Below are positions 33,839 to 42,913 of a stretch of DNA of 64,000 bases, piece after piece. The translations under genes were made by a program, and so were the position numbers. Source of the stretch: Limnohabitans sp. 2KL-1 (GTDB lineage: Bacteria; Pseudomonadota; Gammaproteobacteria; Burkholderiales; Burkholderiaceae_C); the NCBI RefSeq assembly GCF_003063435.1, contig NZ_NESL01000004.1, positions 186,001-250,000 on the forward strand, written 5' to 3'. The notes below the pieces were generated by a model that was given only the letters and a program-made list of their open reading frames with translations, was not told the origin of the DNA and did not search any database. Position 1 is the stretch's first letter. Every line of letters starts with the position of its first letter.

Positions 33839-34317
33839 AGAGCGGACGATCTTTCTACACATATGCGCGTATTCCGATTGCGACGGCGACCCAAGAACTG
33901 CAAGTCCTGGCCGAACGTGAGTACGAAGAAGTCGGCCAAAAGGATCTCGAACGCCTGAACATCGACTGGGCTCGGTACGGCGAACTCGATGCCGCCGGGA
34001 AACTCGCCACCTTCATCGCCAAACGTGATGGCGTGATCGTGGGCTACGCCGCATTCATCGTGCAGACCCACATCCATTACCAGGACGCACTGGTCGCTGC
34101 CAACAGCGCTGTGTATGCCGTGCCCGAGGTAAGGGCCGGGCGTGTCGTTCTGAAGCTGCTGCGCTTTGCCGAGATGGGCCTCAAAGCCCAGGGCGTGCAA
34201 AAGATTTATTACCACGTCAAACAGACCAAAGACTTCGGTCGCCTGTTCGAACACCTGGGCTACCAGGACGTTGAACGCATGTACGCCAAGGTAGTTCGGG
34301 ACAGGGAAGTCGGGTAA
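33835..34317 (+). CDS. GNAT-like acetyltransferase fold protein in the tail module
   Basis: A GTG at 33835 overlaps the previous stop (GTGA) and gives 160 residues; an alternative GTG is at 33823. The core (IAKRDGVIVGYAAFIVQTHIHY ... VPEVRAGRVVLKLLRFAEMGLKAQGVQKIYYHV) matches the GNAT acetyl-CoA fold, with the R/G-x-G/A-type loop reduced to VRAGRV. Such proteins occur in the tail region of many siphoviruses with unknown function. It overlaps the next gene by 1 bp. Confidence 0.8.
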   Translation: MKSGRSFYTYARIPIATATQELQVLAEREYEEVGQKDLERLNIDWARYGELDAAGKLATFIAKRDGVIVGYAAFIVQTHIHYQDALVAANSAVYAVPEVRAGRVVLKLLRFAEMGLKAQGVQKIYYHVKQTKDFGRLFEHLGYQDVERMYAKVVRDREVG

Positions 34318-37286
34318 TGGCAGGTATCGTCATTGGAGCCATCGTTGGATCGGTGGTGTCTGAGGCCGTTGGTGCGGTGGTGGCCGATGCCGTACTTGGC
34401 ATGGTCATTGAGTCGGGCATTACGGCTGCAGCGGCTGACGTTCTTGGCGCATCGCTTGCCACTGCCAGCTTCATCGGCGGGGCGACCGGTTTGGTCGCCG
34501 GTGGTGTTGCCAACTTGGCGGTGCAGTCACTGATCGGCTCGAACTCGCCATCAAGCGCGCAGTCAGCGCTGTCTTCGGCCCAGGCGCAAGGCATCCTGAT
34601 CAACTCTCAGAGCAATGTCGACCCCATTCCAGTGATTTACGGTCGCCGCCGGGTGGGTGGCACACGGGTGTTCATTGAAGTTTCCGGCAGCAGCAACGAA
34701 TACCTGCATCTGGTGCTGGTGCTCTCAGAAGGCCCAGTGACCGCGATCGATAACGTTTATCTGGACGATGTGCTTTCTACGGACGCCAAGTTCACCGGGT
34801 TGCTTACTGTCACCAAGCATCTAGGTACACCCGGTGAAGCAGCCGATGCAGCACTAACCGCCGATGTACCCAAGTGGACCAGCGCCTGCAAACTTTCCAA
34901 CTGCGCCTACCTGTACGTCAAGCTCAAATACGACCGCAACGCTTTCTCTGGCCTCCCCACAATCACCGCCGATGTGCGTGGCAGGACTTTGTACGACCCA
35001 CGCGACGGCCAGACCCGGTACTCCAACAATCCGGCACTCGTCATCCGGGACTACCTGAGCAACGCCATTTACGGTCGCGGTATTGCGTCCAGCGCAATCG
35101 ATGACACGAGCATTGCAGCGGCTGCGAACGCCTGCGATATTCGGATAACAGCTCCAAGTTTCTCTGACATCTTTACTGTCAGCACCACCACTGAAGCGCT
35201 GACTTTCGCCCAGCCGATACCTATCGACACAGGGGATGGCGTCAAGGTGAGCAGTACCGCCACCGTGCCCAGCCCGTTGGTGGTAGGGACAACTTATTAC
35301 GCGATCAAGGCAACTGACACCAGCTACCAACTCGCCACCACGCTGGCCAATGCTTACGCAGGTGTGGCCATCGATCTGATTTCAGCAGGGTCTGGGCAGC
35401 ACACGCTCGCCCAGGTGAACTACGCGGCTTACGCCTGCGACGGAACGATCGACACGAACCAGACCGCGTATGACAATGTGCGCGCTTTGCTCACCGCGTG
35501 CCGGGGCATGCTGGTTTTTAGCGGCGGCAAGTACCGGTTGGTGCTTGACGTTGCCACCACGGCCTCAAGCTTTGGGTTTACTGAGAGCAACATCACCGGC
35601 TCTTGGGTCATCAGCCAAGCCGGTAAACGCGCCAAGTACAACCGGGTCACCGCTGGTTTTTATAACCCAGCCAAGAAGTGGCAGCCCGATCTGGCCATGG
35701 TCGAGTCCACAGCTTTGCGTGCCACCGATAACGGTCTGATTTTGGAAGCCAAGATCGACCTGCCGTTCACAGCCAACAGCTACCGGGCGCAGAACATCGG
35801 TCAGTTGACGCTAAACCAGAGCCGCTACGGCTTGGTGGTGAAGTTCTCCGCTTTTCAGGAGGGCTTGCGCTGCGAGGTTGGGGACGTAGTGCCGATCACG
35901 CATTCAACGCCGGGCTGGAGCGCCAAGCTGTTTCGGATCATGCAGATCGAGATCAAGGACAACGACGAGGTCTATGTCGTAGCCCGTGAATACAGCGCCA
36001 GTGTTTACACACAAGCGATCTTGTCGCCTGCCGCCGTCATCGCTCAGTCCAATTTGCCTGACCCGTTCAGCGTGCCTGCCGTGTCGGGTCTCACGCTGGC
36101 CTCCGGAACGACCGAGTTGCTGCGTCTGTCCGATGGCTCTGTCATTTCGCGCATCCGCGTGGGCTGGACCGCACCTACCGAGGTCTACGCTCAGAAGGGG
36201 CAGGTCGAAGTTCAGACCCAAGCTACGACCGACCTGGGATGGTCGCCGGTGGACATTGTTGCTGCCGAATTGGGTGTGGCTTGGGTGTCGCCGGTGCAAG
36301 ACGGAGCCAACTACAACGTGCGCATTCGGGCGATCAATTCGATCGGCGTGCGCGGAGCATGGAGCCAGGGAACCGTGCAGGTGGTGGGCAAAACAGCGCC
36401 TCCGTCAGACGTTCCTTGGCTGCGCCTGGACGGCGAGCGCTTGACTTGGGGGCCAGTCTCAGATATCGATCTTGCCGGTTACCGCGTGCGTTGGCAGCCG
36501 GGTGGCAGCCGTTCCTGGTCGGACGCGCTGGAATTGCACACCGGCCTGCTGGCTGTCTCCCCATGGGATTTGGTGACCATTCCTTATGGTGCAGGTCAGA
36601 TCTTGATCAAAGCGTTCGATACCACCGGCAATGAGAGCCTGAACGTCACGGCCATTGCGTGCAACTTAGGTGATGCGCCGGTGGAGAACGTGTTTGCAAG
36701 CTACACGCTCAACACGACGCCGGTGCTGGCACCCGATTCATCGCGCATGTGGAGCAACGATTCTGCTCAACTCTGGACCAACACTACGGCGGTGTTTCTG
36801 GTACCTCAGTACCAGGCGATTTTCTGGACCGGCAGCGTCACATTTACCGAGAGCGGCAGTCTCACGATCGCGGCCACCGTCAGTGGGTATGCCTGGAAGA
36901 TCACTTGGAAGAAGTCACCGGACGTGGCCTACGTGCCATTTCCGGGGCGGGCTTGGGCTGACGCAGGGACAACTTACCAGTTCCGTATCGACGTCGACCA
37001 GAGCAATCTGCAGGGCCTCATTGGCTCGGTGGTGGCGCAAATCGATGTCCCCGACAAAACGATTCGCCTGCCCGATGTGGTGATTACCTCGGGCGGTTCG
37101 CGCTTGTCGATTGGCACCGGCTGGCGAAACGTGGTGATCGTGAGTCTCACTTTGCATTCAGACGGTGGCTCTGCCACCACGGCCCGCGTGGTCGACAAAT
37201 CAACCTCGGGTCCGCTGATCCAGTGTTTCAACGCCAGTGGCGCTGCAACCGCTGGTACGGTTGACGCCTACGTTCAAGGATATTGA
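34317..37286 (+). CDS. Tail tip / host specificity protein (gpJ-like)
   Basis: This 989-residue protein begins with a Gly/Ala-rich hydrophobic stretch (residues 1-80), then NVDPIPVIYGRRRVGGTRVFIEVSGSSNEYLHLVLVLSEGPVTAIDNVYLDDV, the conserved gpJ/TipJ-type segment, and a long beta region. FnIII-like repeats appear around residues 595-760 (VRIRAINSIGVRGAWS). The C-terminal 200 residues are a fibre-like beta domain. It contacts the host receptor. Confidence 0.88.
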   Translation: MAGIVIGAIVGSVVSEAVGAVVADAVLGMVIESGITAAAADVLGASLATASFIGGATGLVAGGVANLAVQSLIGSNSPSSAQSALSSAQAQGILINSQSNVDPIPVIYGRRRVGGTRVFIEVSGSSNEYLHLVLVLSEGPVTAIDNVYLDDVLSTDAKFTGLLTVTKHLGTPGEAADAALTADVPKWTSACKLSNCAYLYVKLKYDRNAFSGLPTITADVRGRTLYDPRDGQTRYSNNPALVIRDYLSNAIYGRGIASSAIDDTSIAAAANACDIRITAPSFSDIFTVSTTTEALTFAQPIPIDTGDGVKVSSTATVPSPLVVGTTYYAIKATDTSYQLATTLANAYAGVAIDLISAGSGQHTLAQVNYAAYACDGTIDTNQTAYDNVRALLTACRGMLVFSGGKYRLVLDVATTASSFGFTESNITGSWVISQAGKRAKYNRVTAGFYNPAKKWQPDLAMVESTALRATDNGLILEAKIDLPFTANSYRAQNIGQLTLNQSRYGLVVKFSAFQEGLRCEVGDVVPITHSTPGWSAKLFRIMQIEIKDNDEVYVVAREYSASVYTQAILSPAAVIAQSNLPDPFSVPAVSGLTLASGTTELLRLSDGSVISRIRVGWTAPTEVYAQKGQVEVQTQATTDLGWSPVDIVAAELGVAWVSPVQDGANYNVRIRAINSIGVRGAWSQGTVQVVGKTAPPSDVPWLRLDGERLTWGPVSDIDLAGYRVRWQPGGSRSWSDALELHTGLLAVSPWDLVTIPYGAGQILIKAFDTTGNESLNVTAIACNLGDAPVENVFASYTLNTTPVLAPDSSRMWSNDSAQLWTNTTAVFLVPQYQAIFWTGSVTFTESGSLTIAATVSGYAWKITWKKSPDVAYVPFPGRAWADAGTTYQFRIDVDQSNLQGLIGSVVAQIDVPDKTIRLPDVVITSGGSRLSIGTGWRNVVIVSLTLHSDGGSATTARVVDKSTSGPLIQCFNASGAATAGTVDAYVQGY

Positions 37287-37287
37287 G

Positions 37288-37626
37288 ATGACTGCACAAA
37301 CAACGCCCCCGTTCAAGCGGGGCGATACCTTCGCTTTGTCTGGCGTTTACCGCATCAATGGTGTGGCGAGCCAGTTGACCAACCAAACCATTCGATCCCA
37401 ATTGCGCACCAGCGTTGGAGGCTTGGTTGCCAATCTGTCGGCGGCGATTGACCCCGACCAGACCTTGAACCCTGGCCGCTTTTACCTCTCGCTTGTTGAT
37501 CCGGCGCAGTCGGCCACATTCCCAGCCCCCGCCAATCTGTACTGCGATGTGGAAGTGCATGGCGGCGGGACGGTGCGATCGACTGAAACATTCATCGTGC
37601 CGGTCGTGCCCGATGTGAGCCAGTAA
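37288..37626 (+). CDS. Hypothetical tail fibre accessory protein
   Basis: This 112-residue protein starts at the ATG at 37288, with AAGGA upstream. Beta-rich and Thr/Val-rich (PPFKRGDTFALSGVYRINGVASQLTNQTIRSQLRT), with the sandwich-like pattern of phage baseplate or fibre-attachment domains. No catalytic motif. Lies between the tail tip and fibre genes. Confidence 0.75.
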   Translation: MTAQTTPPFKRGDTFALSGVYRINGVASQLTNQTIRSQLRTSVGGLVANLSAAIDPDQTLNPGRFYLSLVDPAQSATFPAPANLYCDVEVHGGGTVRSTETFIVPVVPDVSQ

Positions 37627-37640
37627 ATGGAGGCCGATCC

Positions 37641-37829
37641 ATGACCACAACGATTGCAGCCACCACAGAAGTCAGCCTCACCCTGCAGCCGCAATGGGAC
37701 AGCACCTCGGTCGAAGTCACGCTCACCGTTCCCGGACCTCAAGGTCCAAAGGGCGATCAGGGTGCGGTCGGCCCGCCCGGTCCCTTGCCTGATGTCAGCA
37801 CCTTGGCCCTGGACGCGGGCTATTTCTAA
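37641..37829 (+). CDS. Short collagen-like tail protein
   Basis: This 62-residue protein has a Thr/Val strand region then Gly-X-Y triplets (GPQGPKGDQGAVGPPGP). Short collagen-like stalks often join phage fibre parts and trimerise. It could be a linker or the N-terminal piece of a fibre set with the next genes. Confidence 0.65.
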   Translation: MTTTIAATTEVSLTLQPQWDSTSVEVTLTVPGPQGPKGDQGAVGPPGPLPDVSTLALDAGYF

Positions 37830-37847
37830 ATTCCAACGGAGAACCTT

Positions 37848-39293
37848 ATGCCCAACCTCATTCAAATCAAACGATCCGCCACCACCGCTACGCCTCCAAC
37901 GCTGGCAGTGGGTGAACTGGCCTGGTCCGAAGTCAGCAAGACGCTGTTCATTGGCGAGTCTGGCAGTGTTGTCACTGCCGCCGCTGGCTCGGGAGTCTTT
38001 GCCAAGAAGGCTGACAGCTTCGCAGTCAGTGGAGATGCGACCGGCACAGGTACTCTGTCGGGCGGCGTGGTGCTGGCACTGGCGGCCAGTGGTGTCACTG
38101 CTGGCAGTTACTCCAACGTCACGGTGGATGCCAAGGGACGCGTGACTGGCGGCTCAAATCCGGGTTACCTCACTGCCAACCAGAACATCACGGTGTCTGG
38201 TGATGCAACGGGTTCAGGCACAACAGCGATTGCACTGACTCTGGCCAGCAGCGGTGTTACGGCGGGGACTTACAACAACGGCGTCACGGCGCACACGCCA
38301 TTCACTGTTGATTCAAAAGGCCGCATTACCGCCATCGGTACAGCCGTAACAGTGACGCCCGCCTGGGCCAGTGTCACCGGCAAGCCAACTACGCTGTCTG
38401 GCTACGGGATCACCGACGCACTGGCGCTCACCGGAGGCACGCTCACTGGCGCTTTGACTTTAGCGGCGGACCCTACCAACGCACTTCACGCAGCAACCAA
38501 GCAGTACGTGGACAACGCCATCACCGGGCTGGACTTCAAAGCGTCGGTTCGCGCGGCCACCACGGCCAACATCACGCTCTCAGGAACACAAACGATTGAC
38601 GGTGTAGCGCTCATCGCAGGTGACAGGGTGCTGGTCAAAGACCAGACGACTGGAAGCCAGAACGGTTTGTATTTAGTGGCCGCAGGCGCATGGACGCGCA
38701 CGGCAGACGCCGACAACTCTCCTGCAGGCGAGGTCTCCTCCGGGTTGTACACCTTTATAGAGGAAGGGACTACCTACGCTGATTCAGGTTGGGTGCTTGC
38801 CAGCAACAACCCGATCACGATCGGCACTACCGCCTTGACGTTTCAGCAATTCAACGGTCTGGGACAACTCACTGCGGGCACAGGCCTGACCAAGTCCGGC
38901 AATACGCTGTCAATGACCTCCTCGGGCGTCACGGCTGGCACCTATTCCAGCATGACGGTGGACGTCACCGGACGGGTCACTGGGGGCACCAACCCAGGCT
39001 ACATCACAGCCAACCAAAACATCACGGTCTCAGGCGATGTCACTGGTTCGGGCACAACATCGATGGCGCTCACCCTAGCTGCCAGCGGCGTGACGGCGGG
39101 CACATACAACAATTCAGCCACGGCGCATACGCCATTCACCGTTGATGCCAAAGGCAGAGTCACAGCCATTGGTGCGGCTGTCACGGTCACGCCCGCATGG
39201 ACCAGCGTCAGTGGCAAACCTACAACCCTGTCTGGCTTTGGCATCACGGACGCCTTGTCCACCAGCGCCACGATTGACGGAGGCTCGTTCTAA
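37848..39293 (+). CDS. Tail fibre protein with duplicated repeat modules
   Basis: This 481-residue protein begins MPNLIQIKRSATTATPPTLAVGELAWSEVSKTLFIGE, a fibre attachment head, followed by a Gly/Ser/Thr/Ala-rich shaft. Two related modules of about 95 residues occur near residues 98-195 and 376-473 (sharing TANQNITVSGDATGSGTT and AHTPFTVDSKGRITAIG-type stretches), separated by an insertion (AATKQYVDNAITGLDFKASV). No enzymatic domain is seen, so it is a structural receptor-binding fibre. Confidence 0.85.
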   Translation: MPNLIQIKRSATTATPPTLAVGELAWSEVSKTLFIGESGSVVTAAAGSGVFAKKADSFAVSGDATGTGTLSGGVVLALAASGVTAGSYSNVTVDAKGRVTGGSNPGYLTANQNITVSGDATGSGTTAIALTLASSGVTAGTYNNGVTAHTPFTVDSKGRITAIGTAVTVTPAWASVTGKPTTLSGYGITDALALTGGTLTGALTLAADPTNALHAATKQYVDNAITGLDFKASVRAATTANITLSGTQTIDGVALIAGDRVLVKDQTTGSQNGLYLVAAGAWTRTADADNSPAGEVSSGLYTFIEEGTTYADSGWVLASNNPITIGTTALTFQQFNGLGQLTAGTGLTKSGNTLSMTSSGVTAGTYSSMTVDVTGRVTGGTNPGYITANQNITVSGDVTGSGTTSMALTLAASGVTAGTYNNSATAHTPFTVDAKGRVTAIGAAVTVTPAWTSVSGKPTTLSGFGITDALSTSATIDGGSF

Positions 39294-39295
39294 CC

Positions 39296-39490
39296 ATGCC
39301 CAACACCATCCTGCACAAGCGCAGCAGTACGGCAGCCGCTGTGCCCACCGCTGCGCAAGTCACGCTGGGTGAGTTGGTACTCAACGTGGCGGACGGAAAA
39401 ATTTACCTTAAACGCGCAGACGGCGTGATCGTTACCTTTGAGCCGGGCTATGTGCCGGGCCAGGGGAACTCCGCGCCCATGTGGAAATAA
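39296..39490 (+). CDS. Short fibre-head paralogue
   Basis: This 64-residue protein starts MPNTILHKRSSTAAAVPTAAQVTLGELVLNVADGKIYLKRAD, clearly related to the first 40 residues of the upstream fibre (MPNLIQIKRSATT...VGELAWSEVSKTLFIGE), then ends without a shaft. It may be a separate head piece, or the head of a fibre whose shaft has been lost. Confidence 0.75.
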   Translation: MPNTILHKRSSTAAAVPTAAQVTLGELVLNVADGKIYLKRADGVIVTFEPGYVPGQGNSAPMWK

Positions 39491-39502
39491 CCGGAGACAT
39501 TC

Positions 39503-40114
39503 ATGGCAGCTATTCCATCGAAGGCCAGTTTCACTGGCACTACCGTAACCCAAGGGCAGTTCAAGACTGCCCTTGATTCTTTAAACGACTACCTCACTGG
39601 TTTACTGGGAACCGACGGGACAGCCGCGACAGCACGAACGGCGCTGGGTGTGATCAACGCCACAGCGCCGACCTATGCGCAGGTGATTGCCGCACTCGGC
39701 TTCACGCCTCCGCAACCCGGTGGCACCGGCGCATCAGGGACCTGGCCTATCAGCGTAAGCGGCAATGCGGCCACCGCATCCAAACTCAATTCAACGGCGG
39801 GCGCTGGCACGTACAACTGGACGGGGCAGTCCGGTCAGCCGACCTGGGTTTGGGGTGGTAACGACGGAACCAATTTCTATGTCTACAACCCGTCTAACTT
39901 CTCGGTGAACTACGCGGGTAGCGCAGGCACTGTGCCATGGACAGGGGTAAGCGGACGTCCTACTGCAGTGGCGGCATTCCAGTACAGCGGAAACGTTGGC
40001 GATGGCGTTGGTGGCGCTTTAGCAGCCACTGCGTTGGTTCAGGTCGCGACTGACAACACAGTGCGCATTTATCGAAACACAAACTGCAATTGCAACTGCG
40101 ATTGCTGCTGCTAA
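39503..40114 (+). CDS. Fibre-like protein with a cysteine-rich C-terminal tail (possible modified peptide substrate)
   Basis: This 203-residue protein has a fibre-like N-terminal region (TGTTVTQGQFKTALDSLNDYLTGLL), a Gly/Ala/Ser-rich middle with ISVSGNAATASKLNS, then ends NTNCNCNCDCCC. Six of the last nine residues are cysteines, alternating with Asn or Asp; the rest of the protein has none. The three genes after it encode an unknown protein, a probable oxygenase and a radical SAM/SPASM enzyme, so this tail is a candidate substrate. The link is inference. Confidence 0.8.
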   Translation: MAAIPSKASFTGTTVTQGQFKTALDSLNDYLTGLLGTDGTAATARTALGVINATAPTYAQVIAALGFTPPQPGGTGASGTWPISVSGNAATASKLNSTAGAGTYNWTGQSGQPTWVWGGNDGTNFYVYNPSNFSVNYAGSAGTVPWTGVSGRPTAVAAFQYSGNVGDGVGGALAATALVQVATDNTVRIYRNTNCNCNCDCCC

Positions 40115-40125
40115 GGACCCATCCC

Positions 40126-40917
40126 ATGAAAATCATTGCAGTGCGCAACGCACAAATTCATCCCCAGTTTCAACCAACCGTTCATCTTGGCTTCGACCCC
40201 GCCACCAGCGACCTGAGCGTTTCCTTGTATCTGCCTCCACCTGCGACCGATGAAGCGGCCAGTGGTGATGCAGGCTTGTCGTTGATCGAGTCCGTGGTCG
40301 TCAACGTTGGTGACCTGCGCAAGCGCTACGACTGGTGCGATCACCAGACGTACTTTGTGGCTGTTCATGCCGGGGCGTTTCTTCCTGTCTTTGCGCTGTA
40401 CCCAGAGACACTCCCCAATCGCGAGACAGCGGTCGATTACGCCCAACGCCTCAAGAGAAATCTGTTGGTGGGCATCAACGTGCCATTCGCAGCGGCCAGT
40501 GACGATGAGTTGTTCATCACGGTGAACCTCAACGCGCAGGCGACGGATGCCAACATTCAGGTCGATGAGCACTGCGCGTTGGTCTGGAGCGATGCGGCCA
40601 GCAGCGGCGCTGTCCGCACCATGGCGTTTCCCTTCATTCATGTGCAAGCGCCTGCCAGTGTTGCAGCAGGCGGCAGTGCCTTGATCGAATTGCGCATCGA
40701 GGATGTAACTGGTCAACTGCTTGACCGGGAGGCTGTTGTCTACCTGGAAGCTGTGAGTGGGCTGGTGCCTTTTACACGTGTGCGTGCGTCTCATGGTTTG
40801 GCTTCGGTTCCCGTCTCGGCGGCAGGCATGTCTGCTGGAGATGAAATCCGGGTGAAGTTCGGCTGGAAGTATTTTCCAGGCGCAGAGGATGCGCGGATTG
40901 CGGTGGTGGCTGCATGA
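40126..40917 (+). CDS. Unknown protein with Ig-like C-terminal domain in the modification cassette
   Basis: This 263-residue protein starts at the ATG at 40126, 11 bp after the fibre stop. The N-terminal 110 residues are a mixed fold with RKRYDWCDHQTYFVAVHAGAFLPVFALYPETLP; the C-terminal 90 residues (APASVAAGGSALIELRIEDVTGQLLDREAVVYLEAVSG) look like an Ig-like sandwich found in phage surface proteins. No motif is recognised. It overlaps the oxygenase-like gene by 4 bp. Confidence 0.7.
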   Translation: MKIIAVRNAQIHPQFQPTVHLGFDPATSDLSVSLYLPPPATDEAASGDAGLSLIESVVVNVGDLRKRYDWCDHQTYFVAVHAGAFLPVFALYPETLPNRETAVDYAQRLKRNLLVGINVPFAAASDDELFITVNLNAQATDANIQVDEHCALVWSDAASSGAVRTMAFPFIHVQAPASVAAGGSALIELRIEDVTGQLLDREAVVYLEAVSGLVPFTRVRASHGLASVPVSAAGMSAGDEIRVKFGWKYFPGAEDARIAVVAA

Positions 40918-41471
40918 TGCAACTGCTTTTCCCAACTCCGGTCTTTCGCACCCAACTTGGATTGACGGATGAGGAGCGCCAGGTCCTTAAGGACAAGACG
41001 CTCGCCGTCTATGGCGAACTCAACTCCAAGAGAAAACCTTGGAGCCGCTCGACCCGCGAGTCACTCGAATTCATGGACCCTGCATTTGCAGATCTGTTCG
41101 CACGAATCAAAGCCGTTACCAGCGAGGCTTTCGGTATTGGCATCGCATCTATCACTGGCAGGGAGTTGGTCCAGTTTAGAGGCGACTTTGTGCCGCCCCA
41201 TGTGGAGTCGGCACACCTTTCTGCCATTTACTGGATCGATGGGGATGCCCACTCTGACCATAAGCGCGGCGAGCATGATGGCGCACTGGTTTTGCAAAGT
41301 CCGATCGGACCCTTTGGCAGCAAGGCGCTGCCTGGTGAAGAGCGCGTGACCATGGTCGATCCGCAGCCGGATTTGCTTCTGGTGTTTCCGAGCCACTTGC
41401 TGCATTTCGGGCATGTTTACCTGGGCGAGCGTCCCAGCGTCGAGATTCATCTCGAGATGGAGGTGCTCTGA
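40914..41471 (+). CDS. Probable 2OG-Fe(II) oxygenase
   Basis: This 185-residue protein follows a dioxygenase layout: LFPTPVFRTQLGL at the start, then PPHVESAHLSAIYWIDG (His96 or His101), GALVLQSPIG, PDLLLVFPSHLLHFGHVY (His161, His164 or His167) and GERPSVEIHLE (Arg173). This is the arrangement of TIGR02466-like non-heme iron oxygenases. It overlaps the unknown gene by 4 bp and the radical SAM gene by 1 bp, so the three are one translational unit. Confidence 0.7.
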   Translation: MMQLLFPTPVFRTQLGLTDEERQVLKDKTLAVYGELNSKRKPWSRSTRESLEFMDPAFADLFARIKAVTSEAFGIGIASITGRELVQFRGDFVPPHVESAHLSAIYWIDGDAHSDHKRGEHDGALVLQSPIGPFGSKALPGEERVTMVDPQPDLLLVFPSHLLHFGHVYLGERPSVEIHLEMEVL

Positions 41472-42838
41472 TGGCACAGTTTCGGATCAAACTTATCGCG
41501 CCGGACAACACAGAGCGCGAACTGCTGTACGACAACCAGACCAGTAGCCTGACCTGGGGAGCGGATGGGTTTGGCTCCCCGGTACTGGAAGTCAATCCCA
41601 ATACGTTTCAGGACGCCACGGTCGTGAGTACCACTCAGCCAGGCCGAAAAGGCCTGATCAAGACCCTCAAAATCAGCCTCGGCTTGTCCTGCAACTACGA
41701 GTGCAACTACTGCAGCCAGCGCTTTGTGCCCCACGCTGAAAGCACCAACCCCGAGGATGTAGAGAATTTTCTGCAGCAGTTGATCGCCAGCCTGAGCCAG
41801 GCTCCCGAGCGCATTGAATTTTGGGGCGGTGAACCACTGGTGTACATCAAGACCTTGAAGCCTTTGGCTGAGCGCCTGCGAGTGCTGTACCCGGATGCTG
41901 AGTTCTTGATCATCACCAACGGCTCATTGCTCAGTCTTGAGACCAACGAGTGGCTGGACCGCATGGGCTTCGTCGTCGGGCTATCCCACGATGGGCCTGG
42001 ACACCACGCACGCGGGGCAGACCCGCTGGATGATCCGCAGCAGCGCGCCGCCATCATGGATTTGTACGCGCGCCTCCAACCGCAGGGCCGCATCAGCATC
42101 AACGCGATGATTAGCAGCCAAAATTCGAGCAGGGCAGCAGTACAGATTTGGCTGCAAGAACGCTTTGATGCCGATGTTCAGATTGGTGAAGGTGCTTTTA
42201 TTGACCCCTACGATGAAGGTGGGCTGGCTGCCACCTTCAAGACCACCGCTGAGCACGCACAGTTTCGCAGGCAAGGGTTTGGCGAGATTCGCACTGGCCT
42301 TGCCAGTCGCTTTGACCTCACCAACCAAAAGATCCAAGACTTCATCGATTCCATTCGCTACCAGCGCCCAGCCTCTGCGCTTGGGCAAAAGTGCGGCATG
42401 GACCGCAGCAACAACCTGGCTGTGGATCTCAAGGGCAATGTCGTGACCTGCCAGAACGTGAGCGCTGCTGCCTTTGCTCCAAATGGCCAGAGTCATTTGA
42501 TTGGCCACCTTTCAGACCTGCCAGCCGTGCGCATGAAAAGCGCCACGCACTGGAGCCAGCGCCAAGGCTGCTCGTCTTGCCCAGTCCTGCAAATGTGCAA
42601 GGGCTCGTGCATGTTCTTGGAAGGGCCGCTTTGGGATGCTGGGTGCGCCGCCGCCTATTCGGACAACTTGGTGTTCTTTGCGGCGGCCATTGAGTTCCTC
42701 ACGGGATGCATGCCGGTCTTTATCGACGGCGATTTACCGCCAGAGCGCAAGGACATCTTTGGCCTTGCAAAGAGCACCGTGGAGTCGCCGCCAGTAAGGC
42801 GCGTAATTCCAATCCTTGCAGCGCAGCAAACAGCTTAA
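41471..42838 (+). CDS. Radical SAM / SPASM maturase
   Basis: This 455-residue protein has the radical SAM cluster C-x3-C-x2-C (Cys74, Cys78, Cys81 in LSCNYECNYCSQRF), then EFWGGEPL and LIITNGSLLS of the SAM domain. The C-terminal SPASM set fits C-x(9-15)-G-x4-C ... C-x2-C-x5-C-x3-C ... C: Cys308, Gly322/Cys327, Cys367, Cys370, Cys376, Cys380 and Cys392. Such enzymes modify peptides or proteins by radical chemistry. Finding one in a phage tail module is unusual; it lies next to a Cys-tailed fibre. Confidence 0.9.
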   Translation: MAQFRIKLIAPDNTERELLYDNQTSSLTWGADGFGSPVLEVNPNTFQDATVVSTTQPGRKGLIKTLKISLGLSCNYECNYCSQRFVPHAESTNPEDVENFLQQLIASLSQAPERIEFWGGEPLVYIKTLKPLAERLRVLYPDAEFLIITNGSLLSLETNEWLDRMGFVVGLSHDGPGHHARGADPLDDPQQRAAIMDLYARLQPQGRISINAMISSQNSSRAAVQIWLQERFDADVQIGEGAFIDPYDEGGLAATFKTTAEHAQFRRQGFGEIRTGLASRFDLTNQKIQDFIDSIRYQRPASALGQKCGMDRSNNLAVDLKGNVVTCQNVSAAAFAPNGQSHLIGHLSDLPAVRMKSATHWSQRQGCSSCPVLQMCKGSCMFLEGPLWDAGCAAAYSDNLVFFAAAIEFLTGCMPVFIDGDLPPERKDIFGLAKSTVESPPVRRVIPILAAQQTA

Positions 42839-42865
42839 GCCGCAAAAAAAACCCTTTTATCAATC

Positions 42866-42897
42866 GCCCGCCTGGTTCACTCCAGTGCGGGCTTTTT
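42866..42897 (+). terminator. Rho-independent terminator after the modification cassette
   Basis: GCCCGC (42866-42871) and GCGGGC (42887-42892) pair with an inner CTGG/CCAG stem and a TTTTT run. It closes the long tail transcript before the lysis-region genes. Confidence 0.85.
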
Positions 42898-42913
42898 CTT
42901 TTTGGAGATGCCC

